A stretch of DNA of 11,547 nt from Saprospirales bacterium (GTDB taxonomy: Bacteria > Bacteroidota > Bacteroidia > Chitinophagales > Saprospiraceae). How positions within the stretch are numbered: the first letter of the stretch is position 1; every line of letters starts with the position of its first letter. Positions 1 through 7,200 of this stretch are shown one piece after another. The notes under the pieces are model-generated. The model was given only the letters and a program-made list of their open reading frames with translations, did not search any database and had not been told where the DNA came from. The position numbers and the translations under genes were made by a program. The DNA lies in assembly GCA_024642645.1 (NCBI GenBank), contig JAHEAS010000046.1, positions 1-11,547 of the forward strand, given 5' to 3'.

Positions 1-525
1 CTTTCCCTCTTTTGTCATGATGAAGGTGATTTTATCCTCTGTATAAAAATAGGCAGCATCTCTGAACTCCACCACTTTGATGGTTTGCCCAAAACGGATG
101 AGAAACCTACGGTTGAATTCGTCCCGTTGCATCGTGTTTGCGAGTGCAGTATAATTTGTTTTACCCGGGGTGTGCAGTTTTCGATACTTGCTGATGGCTT
201 GTTCTAACTCCGCTTTTTTGATGGGTTTTAACAGATAGTCCACTGAGTTTACTTTGAAAGCCTGTAAAGCGTATTGGTCAAATGCTGTTGTAAAAATGAT
301 GGGGCATGAAATTTCCTGGTGGTGGAAAATTTCAAAACTCAATCCATCTGCCAAGTTAATGTCCATAAAAATAAGGCCAGGCATGGGGTGCTGGGCAAAC
401 CAATTGAGTGACGCTTCAATGCTGTCCAGTGTCTCGACGATTTCAATGCCTGAGTCAATTTCTTGAACCAATTTTGCAAGCCTTCGAGCGGCTGTGGCTT
501 CATCTTCGATGATTAGTGCTTTCAT
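1..525 (-). CDS. LytTR-family response regulator (C-terminal end cut off by window edge)
   Basis: Cytoplasmic two-component response regulator. 175 residues are visible in an open frame to base 1. Family members are usually about 240-250 residues, so roughly 65-75 are missing. Receiver domain is about 1-120: start MKALIIEDEATAARR with acidic pocket E7/D8, phospho-acceptor D55 in LIFMDINL, switch threonines T79/T80 in IIFTTAF, and conserved lysine K100 in DYLLKPI. The LytTR DNA-binding domain begins near 138 (RFLIRFGQTIKVVEFRDAAY), with the family's typical aromatic/acidic run YFYTEDK. The ATG at 525-523 is the only good start and lies 24 bases after the kinase stop, which implies co-transcription. 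The kinase upstream is the LytS type that normally pairs with LytTR regulators, so it is the likely phosphodonor. Target genes cannot be read from the sequence. No internal stop or frameshift is seen. Family assignment is firm; the biological role is unknown. Confidence 0.95.
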   Translation of the reverse strand, partial: MKALIIEDEATAARRLAKLVQEIDSGIEIVETLDSIEASLNWFAQHPMPGLIFMDINLADGLSFEIFHHQEISCPIIFTTAFDQYALQAFKVNSVDYLLKPIKKAELEQAISKYRKLHTPGKTNYTALANTMQRDEFNRRFLIRFGQTIKVVEFRDAAYFYTEDKITFIMTKEGK

Positions 526-549
526 ACTTTTACAGTTTTAGTTTTGCAG

Positions 550-3444
550 TTACTTGATTATCGGAATGCAAACCCGAAAATGGGTTGCTGTTTTTTCCAC
601 CTTGATAAAGCGTCCACTTTGCATTTCATATCGCCGCTGTAAACTGTCCAAGCCAAACTTGGTCGAGGCTTCCGTCTGAACTTTGGGCTGCAAGTTGTTG
701 ACCACTGCGATGCAATCCTCGCCTTCTATTTCAACGTTCACCGTTAGTGGTTTTAGGGTGGAAATAACATTGTGTTTTACGGCATTTTCCACCAAAATCT
801 GAAGTGTGAGTGGGATGATAAAACCTACATGGCCGTTCAGATTGACTTTTAGGTTAAAGTTTTCGCCGTACCGTTTTTTCAACAAATAACCATAGTGCGC
901 CACCAGACCTGCCTCTTCCTTCAACGAAATCACCTCCTTATCTCGCAGTTGCAGCATGGAACGGTAAAAATCGGATAGTTGCTCAACGTACTCAACCGCC
1001 ACTACTGGATCTTCTTCGATAACTGCAATCAGCGTATTGAAACTATTGAACAAAAAATGAGGATTAATTTGTGATTTGATGACCGCCAACTCGTTTTCCA
1101 CTTTTTCTTTTTCCTGCCTAAAAATCCGCTGTTGCCTTTTGTCTCTTGTTTTCAAATACCAGTAAAACAATCCACTACCAATCAAGAAACCTGATAAAAT
1201 AAACCACCATCGCCGCCAAAAAGGGGGCAAAATTTCAAAAGTCCAGGAGATAATAGGTTCGTCCGACCAAGCCTCATTCTCCGTGCTAGTCACCATAAAG
1301 GTGTATTTGCCGGGCGGCAATTGGGGGTAATTCACTTGCCCGTCCTTTGAGCTAATCCAATCTGGATTGTGACCGCTTAGTTTGTAACGGTATTTCACAC
1401 TGGAAGGGTCGGTGTACCATACACCGATGTAGTTGAATGTGATGTCATTCTGGTCATAGGCCAATCTGCTAACTCCATGAAAATCAATGGGTTCTAACGA
1501 AACTGAAACAGATTCCAGCCTAGTTCGGGGGTGTATTTCTAGGTCTTCGTTCAACGGTGTGTACTTTATGATACCGTTTTTCACTCCTATCCAAATATTG
1601 CCCCAACGGTCGGTACAAGTCGCATTCAGGTGTGGTTCAATTTCGTCCAAGCCAAGCTCTTCATCATAATAAATTAGGTGGTTGGTACTCGGCGTGAGCA
1701 AGTCAATGCCAGACTGGTGCACGATGACCACTTGCCCTTTGGAATCGGTGACGAGGCTGGTGATGTCTAACTCCCGCAACCCCGCTTTCATTTTCAAATG
1801 GGTAAAATTCTTGCCATCAAACTTGAAAATCCCATCGGTTGCAGTACTCAACCAGAGGTTGCCGTCATGGTCTTCTGTTAAAGAATAAACGGCCTTGACG
1901 CCGTCATTTGGTAATTTTTCACTTGGATTTGTTTCGCTTTCGAGGGTGGAAAAATTGCTGATTTTCCCCTTTTCAAGCATACTTATGCCTTGCCCATCTG
2001 TTGCGAACCATGTTCGGTTTTTGCTATCAATGAATGCTTTGTAAATATAGTCGCTACTCAGTCCATCCTTTTTATGGTAATTCCTAAATACGGGCAGCCT
2101 ATTTTCGAGCAGGTTCGAAGGATTTTCTACCTCAGAAACACCACCCAGCGTAACTAACCAGACTCGGTCGCCTACTCCGGCTATTGAAAGCACGTTATTG
2201 TTGGCCAGTCCGTGAAGGTCATTAACCCAAATCATCTTAAAAGTGCTTGGGTCAAAACAAATCGCCCCGCTCCCAAAAGTGCCCACCCAAATTCGTCCTA
2301 ACCTATCTTCATACAAACTGGTCACGTTTAGGTCCAAGTTTTTAAAATAAGGTTTAAAAAGGCCGGAGGCTCTCGCCTTCAAATCCAACCCATAAAGACC
2401 ATTGGGCGTGCCGACCCAAAGCCTATCTCCTCGGTCGGCCACGATGGCTTGTATATCCTGAAAGGCTGTTTTTGAGAATTCAAACTGGCGGTTGGCGTAG
2501 CTAATTCCGTCCGTGTTGCTCACCACCCAAATATTCCCCTCAATATCAGTTTGCAAATCGTAGATTTTAGCCTTTTCAAAATTCCGCCCGCTGGTCAGCT
2601 TTTCCAATCCCCCATCTTGCAAACTCAGTCGCCAGAGCCCGCTACCCTCCGTTCCAATCCAAAGTTCTTTATCCTTGAAAAGTGCTAAGGTGTTGACCAT
2701 ACCATGCTGCCAATCTTTCAGGGGAAACTCGAAACGTCGTTCTTTTGTATTATAATAACATATTCCTTCGTCAAAGCTGCCTATCCACATGTTACCGTAT
2801 GAGTCGGGCAGTATTTCCCTAACTATTTCATCTGGCAAGCCATCCTCTTGAGTGAGGCTTTCCACCCGTTTTGTACCACCCTTCACACTGCAGATGCTTA
2901 TGCCACCGTCAGATCCTAGCCATAACCTGCCTTTGCCATCAGATGCCATTACATAAATATCGTCTCCAGTTAAACCATCGTCTGTATTGAAGTTGTAGAG
3001 CCTACCTGCTTCGGAATAGTATGCGCCCTCCCCGTAGGTCGAAAACCAAAGCTTACCTTCGGTGTCTTCGGCAAACCCGGTAATGGGTACTTTCGGCGTG
3101 CCTTCCTCTGGCATCCAGGCACGCAATTTTTGTCGCTGCAATTGGTAAATGGAACCATCATCATAGCCAATCCATAACTGCATTTTTTTATCTTGATAAA
3201 TGGCTCGAACATGCTGGCTGCTTGAATCGTCTTTCAAAAACTGTGTAAAATCAATGCCATCGTACAGAAAAAGGCCCTGTGTTGAGCCAAACCAAACTAC
3301 GCCGTTACGGTCTTCAAACATCAGCTCAACTTTGGCGTTCGGGAAGGCATCTTCAATGCTGCAAATCTTGAAATTGGGCGATTGTCCCCACAATTGCGGC
3401 GCAACAGCAATCAAAAACAGGATTTGAGCAATGCTTTTTTTCAT
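550..3444 (-). CDS. Membrane sensor histidine kinase: signal peptide, 14 Reg_prop blades, Y_Y_Y domain, one TM helix, LytS-type kinase
   Basis: Sensor half of a two-component system, 964 residues. Residues 1-20 form a signal peptide (MKKSIAQILFLIAVAPQLWG). About 40-632 contain 14 propeller blades with the Reg_prop signature (for example EDRLGRIWVGTFGSG and TDRWGNIWIGVKNG), enough for two seven-bladed propellers. About 666-743 is a Y_Y_Y Ig-like domain (YRYKLSGHNPDW, LPPGKYTF). About 746-764 is a single transmembrane helix, followed by a charged coiled linker. The kinase core has phospho-acceptor H796 in QINPHFLFNSFNTL, an N box with E886/N887 in LVENAVKHN, and a G-box-like FGLDSLQRRYE at 930-940, so it is a His_kinase plus HATPase_c protein of the LytS type. 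It has no receiver or HTH domain, unlike the hybrid sensors that share this extracellular layout. The ATG at 3444 gives a clean signal peptide. The partner regulator starts 24 bases downstream. The 80 bases upstream (3445-3524) are AT-rich with no convincing promoter or terminator. The ligand is unknown; many relatives sense glycans or cell-envelope signals, but that is not shown here. Confidence 0.96.
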   Translation of the reverse strand: MKKSIAQILFLIAVAPQLWGQSPNFKICSIEDAFPNAKVELMFEDRNGVVWFGSTQGLFLYDGIDFTQFLKDDSSSQHVRAIYQDKKMQLWIGYDDGSIYQLQRQKLRAWMPEEGTPKVPITGFAEDTEGKLWFSTYGEGAYYSEAGRLYNFNTDDGLTGDDIYVMASDGKGRLWLGSDGGISICSVKGGTKRVESLTQEDGLPDEIVREILPDSYGNMWIGSFDEGICYYNTKERRFEFPLKDWQHGMVNTLALFKDKELWIGTEGSGLWRLSLQDGGLEKLTSGRNFEKAKIYDLQTDIEGNIWVVSNTDGISYANRQFEFSKTAFQDIQAIVADRGDRLWVGTPNGLYGLDLKARASGLFKPYFKNLDLNVTSLYEDRLGRIWVGTFGSGAICFDPSTFKMIWVNDLHGLANNNVLSIAGVGDRVWLVTLGGVSEVENPSNLLENRLPVFRNYHKKDGLSSDYIYKAFIDSKNRTWFATDGQGISMLEKGKISNFSTLESETNPSEKLPNDGVKAVYSLTEDHDGNLWLSTATDGIFKFDGKNFTHLKMKAGLRELDITSLVTDSKGQVVIVHQSGIDLLTPSTNHLIYYDEELGLDEIEPHLNATCTDRWGNIWIGVKNGIIKYTPLNEDLEIHPRTRLESVSVSLEPIDFHGVSRLAYDQNDITFNYIGVWYTDPSSVKYRYKLSGHNPDWISSKDGQVNYPQLPPGKYTFMVTSTENEAWSDEPIISWTFEILPPFWRRWWFILSGFLIGSGLFYWYLKTRDKRQQRIFRQEKEKVENELAVIKSQINPHFLFNSFNTLIAVIEEDPVVAVEYVEQLSDFYRSMLQLRDKEVISLKEEAGLVAHYGYLLKKRYGENFNLKVNLNGHVGFIIPLTLQILVENAVKHNVISTLKPLTVNVEIEGEDCIAVVNNLQPKVQTEASTKFGLDSLQRRYEMQSGRFIKVEKTATHFRVCIPIIK

Positions 3445-3524
3445 TAATTATTTGCCAAATTTGGAAAGAAAATACCCTAATATCTTACTGAATGATCAGT
3501 TTCAAGCGCTTATTCCAAGCTGGT

Positions 3525-4082
3525 TCAATCTATCATTCCCACAAAATCCGCTTCCACTTCCACTGAAATTTCCTCTGCTATTTTCTGGTAAACAATCCTT
3601 GGGATGGCAATGCCGTGCTCGTCAAGCAGCACCGTGAAATTCGAACGAACTTTGATTATCCCACCCTTGGTCGTTACCTCGCTTTTGATGATGCGTTCCT
3701 TCGAAATACCGTGTACCGTCAACTGTCCTTTCGTTCGAATTGTATAACTACCATCCTTCGAAAAGTCTTCTTTATCAATGATTTTGCCGGTGAATGTTGC
3801 CACCTTGAAATGCTTTGTTTCCATGTAGTTTTCATTAAAATGCTCCCGTTGCAAGGGACTGTTGAACCCTTCAAAGCTGCTCATCTCAACTGAAAAGGCA
3901 AAGGCCCTGTCTTTCATGTCTATCACACCTTTCAGCAAGTTAGACTTCGCCTCAATGAGTTCCAGCGGGGCATCTGACTTGAAGCGTACCACTCCCCGCT
4001 GTGCCATATACTTATCACTTGCGGGGAATGCAAAGCCCACTAAAAACATTGCAAGTGAAAGAAAAATCAGATTTGAACGCAT
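3525..4082 (-). CDS. YceI-family secreted protein
   Basis: Predicted periplasmic or exported protein of 185 residues. An N-terminal signal peptide (MRSNLIFLSLAMFLVGFAF, cleavage near 18-22) is followed by one YceI-like domain from about 32 to the end. Family features visible are the opening RGVVRFKSDAPLELIEAKS, the central SFEGFNSPLQREHFNENYME (about 69-88), then KVATFTGKI, and a later LTVHGISKE strand. YceI proteins are lipocalin-like beta barrels that bind isoprenoid or other lipids. The ligand here is unknown and the fold is not enzymatic. The frame stays open upstream to a TTG at 4112, but that codon lies inside the -7 box of the likely promoter, and the ATG at 4082 begins a standard signal peptide, so I chose the ATG. 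The kinase gene follows after 80 bases on the same strand, so co-transcription is possible. The link between this protein and the two-component pair is not known. Confidence 0.88.
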   Translation of the reverse strand: MRSNLIFLSLAMFLVGFAFPASDKYMAQRGVVRFKSDAPLELIEAKSNLLKGVIDMKDRAFAFSVEMSSFEGFNSPLQREHFNENYMETKHFKVATFTGKIIDKEDFSKDGSYTIRTKGQLTVHGISKERIIKSEVTTKGGIIKVRSNFTVLLDEHGIAIPRIVYQKIAEEISVEVEADFVGMID

Positions 4083-4109
4083 CCCAAGTTTTTTTAAGAA
4101 AATTAAAAC

Positions 4110-4143
4110 CAAATCTATTAAAATACTGGCCTACCCTACCCAA
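4110..4143 (-). promoter_or_regulatory. Bacteroidota-type promoter upstream of the YceI gene
   Basis: On the minus strand, TTG at 4143-4141 is followed by a 23-base spacer and then TAGATTTG at 4117-4110, an exact match to the TAnnTTTG -7 box. The spacer is at the long end of the known range. The -7 box ends 27 bases before the ATG at 4082, leaving a short 5' leader. The box overlaps the alternative TTG codon at 4112, which supports the ATG as start. Confidence 0.7.
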
Positions 4144-4161
4144 CACTGGGTTTGTATTTAC

Positions 4162-4191
4162 CAAAACCGAAAAATAAGAAGCTGAAACGGT
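4162..4191 (-). promoter_or_regulatory. Weak candidate LytTR-type direct repeat upstream of the YceI promoter
   Basis: On the minus strand, ACCGTTTCA (4191-4183) and TCGGTTTTG (4170-4162) lie in the same orientation with a 12-base gap. LytTR regulators bind paired 9-base direct repeats, roughly [TA][AC][CA]GTTN[AG][TG], 12-13 bases apart. Each half matches 7 of 9 positions. The pair sits 18 bases upstream of the -33 TTG, a place that suits an activator. The two halves agree with each other at only five of nine positions, so chance is quite possible. Confidence 0.3.
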
Positions 4192-4208
4192 GACCTTTTG
4201 CAAAGGTC
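4192..4208. repeat. 17-base palindrome GACCTTTTGCAAAGGTC
   Basis: Two perfect 7-base arms (4192-4198 and 4202-4208) around TGC. It lies just past the terminator and 49 bases upstream of the -33 element of the YceI promoter. There is no T run after it on either strand, so it is not a second canonical terminator. It could be a protein-binding site or an RNA structure at the transcript end. Confidence 0.6.
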
Positions 4209-4212
4209 TAAA

Positions 4213-4244
4213 CAAAAAAAGGTGGGAGCAAACACGCTCCCACC
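4213..4244 (-). terminator. Rho-independent terminator of the giant gene
   Basis: Perfect 9-bp inverted repeat: GGTGGGAGC at 4221-4229 and GCTCCCACC at 4236-4244, with a six-base loop. Read on the minus strand, the stem is followed directly by seven T (plus-strand A run 4214-4220). It begins 33 bases after the stop codon of the giant gene. The T run is on only one side, so it works for minus-strand transcripts. Confidence 0.93.
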
Positions 4245-4277
4245 CTTCAATCTAAAAAGAGGATACTTAAAGTTTGG

Positions 4278-7200
4278 TTATCTTCTGATTTGTACGAAAC
4301 CGGAGTAATTCTTACCTTCCCCATCCTTCAGCAAGTAGTAATAAGTACCATCTGGCAAATTGTTCTGTCCCCAAGAGCCACCCCAATCACTTAGGTAATG
4401 GCTGGTCTTGAAAACCATGCTGCCCGAACTATTGTAAATCTTCAGCTCGTGCTGTGGGTACAGCTCTAGCCCGTCTATTTTGAAAAAATCATTCTTGCCA
4501 TCGCCGTTTGGCGTGAAGCCATTGTACACCTTGATGCCAGCCTGTACTGCTGGGCTATCGGTGGTTCCCGTCGCACGGCCATCAACATCCTGACCAAACG
4601 ATACTTCCGTTTCCTCCTCCGAAACATTGATGAAAAGCTCACCTGAGCAGCCCGTCAAAGTGTTCGTGAAAGTAACCGTATGGCCACCACTCGGCAGCGT
4701 TAGCATCGTTCCGGTATTCGATGTGGTAGCAATGACATTTAGGTTCGTCACCGTACCCGTCGCATTCTGGCGGATGCTCAACTGGCCGTAGTTACCGTTC
4801 AACTTTCTTGTCACCAGCTCTTTCGAAGCAGCATCGTCGTACCATTGCCCGGCTGGGTCTGCAAAGTTCATGGCTGCAGCCAGCTCCGACAGGTTGTTGA
4901 TGAAAGTGTAGAAAGTTGTGCCCTCGAATTGCCAAACCACCGAGTAACTTCCAATTGTTGGCACATTAGCATAGCTGTAAACCTTTGCCGCATGTGGGTC
5001 ACAAGGCTCCAATAATCCGGTAAATAGGTGTCCGTCCACCCGAATCTCATAAGTCGAAGCCAAACCGAACGGTACTGGCAAGCAAATATCCACTGGACCT
5101 TGTGGACCTGTCAGCAAAGCGGCAGCCTCTGTGACTATTGGCCCGCATTCAGGGCAATCATCCTTGATGTCGAAAGCAGCCACGGAAATACAGCTCGCCA
5201 AACTGTTCGAAGCGATTTGCACTTCGTAATGGCCAGCCGGGAGGTTTGTCCGTGCGTTGCCTAAAATATTTGGTGTACCAAAGTTTGGCGACCAAGTATA
5301 GTGATAGTCAGCCAAGTTCTGGGTAATATGAATTACTGCCTTGCCAGTGTTCGATCCGCAAGGAATGGTGTTTCTTCTCACCTCTTTCACATTGGCCAAA
5401 TCGCAGTTGCAAGCTGCCTCCACAATGACGGTTGCAATGCTGGAACATCCGTTGGCATTGGTAGCGGTGACGGTATAAGTGCCTGCGGCAAGTCCGTTCT
5501 GAACGGCCCCAGTTCCGATGTTCGTCCCTGTAGAATCACTCCATGCGTAGGTCAACGAAGCTGGAGCAAGTACCACGGAACCGTTGGAGCTGTTGCAGGA
5601 GTCAACCGTCGTACTGGCGGTGAACGGTACACTGTCCGTTATCGTGATCGTCTGTGTTTCCGTTACCGTCACACCGTTCGGTCCAACTGCTGACCAACTG
5701 CGCTCGATTACTGAGTTGCATGGGTCGAGCTGTTGATTGTTCTCTATAAAATTCAATGGGAGGGCAGCTCCACTGCAATTGTCTACCGCCGTGACGGTAG
5801 CCACTGCTGGAACTGTTTCACCAATGCCCAGGTCAACTGTCATATCAGCTGGAACGCCAACCAGTTGGGCAGCACCAGTATTGAAAACTTGCATGGTTTG
5901 TGAAGCAGTGGCCGAGTTGCCGCAGTTGTCCACTGCTGTCCATGTACCCACGATGTTGTGGCCATAGGTCGTGGCGGTTGTTTGCGAAGCAAAAGAAATG
6001 ACCACATCGCCACAGTCATCCAATACAGCAGGGGTCATGAAATTAGGTGCGGCATCGCCGCAATTCACAACGATGTTCGGCAGGCTTGGGAAAACAGGTG
6101 GTTGGTTGTCCACTAGTCTCACATTCAACCGGAGCGCGGTTGCGTTGCCGCAAGCATCTGTTGCTACCCAATTGAACTTCGCAGCCACGAGGTAGCCGTC
6201 CGTTAGGCAGTTGCCATAGGCAAAATTCACCATGTCCATGTTCACCGTTACATTGCTGCAAGCATCCATCGCTGTTACGTCCGATTTGTTGAAAATCAAT
6301 CCGGCAGAACAGCTTAAAGTCAGCGTGTCATTGTCGTTTAAGCCTGCAAGCATTGGATTTGTGAAGGTCAACGAAGGTGCAGTCAAGTCAATCACGTGGA
6401 TGATTTGGTCAACAACTTTGCTGTTGCCGCAGTCATCTGTGGCGGTCCAGGTTCTGAGTACGTTTTTGCCGCAAGCTACTTGTGTGGCAATTTCGGTGAA
6501 CTGCACGGTCAGGTTTTGGTCGCAATTATCCGTGAAAACAGGTGTCACCGCCGGAGGCAAGCCACCGCAGTCCACCGTCATATCAACTGGCTCGATGGCC
6601 GTTGGTACCTGGTCATCGGTCATCGAAATCAGCTGGCTAACCGAACTGGTGTTACCACAATCATCAGTGGCAGTCCATGTTCGCTGGATTTCCTGACCAC
6701 AAGGCGTGGCCGTTGTTGTTTCCACCATATTGACCTGAAGGTGAGCCGTACAGTTATCAGTAGCAGTAGGCATAACCGCAGCTGGCACTTGGTCACCACA
6801 ATGCAAGGTCAAATTGACTGGCGCACCAGCAATCACTGGTGGTTCCGAGTCGTTCACCTCGATGGTTTGGCTCACATTGGCATTGTTTCCGCAGGCATCG
6901 GTTGCCGTCCAAGTACGCAGGATGGTCTTGTCGCAACCAACACCCGTTATGGTTTCCGTCATCGTTACCGGTAACATTCCAATGCAAGCATCCGTGGCTG
7001 TGAGCACGGCGGCAGTTGGTACATCAGCACCACAAACGATGCTAAGGTTGGCAGGAGCTGCCGACAGCACTGGTGGGTCGGTGTCCAAAATGGTGATGAT
7101 TTGTGTTTCCTCCGCTTGGTTGCCACAATCATCCATCCCAAGCCAGGTGCGGATAATTTTCTGTGGACAGCCTGGAGCCGTCGTTTCCTTGAAAATCACC

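Noticed and set aside
3487..3500. Small hairpin ACTGA/TCAGT between the YceI and kinase genes as a terminator
   Set aside because: A five-base AT-rich stem with no adjacent T run is too weak to call a terminator.
4015..4215. A 66-residue minus-strand frame over the intergenic region
   Set aside because: It overlaps the YceI signal peptide in another frame, covers the promoter and palindrome, and has no protein-like features.
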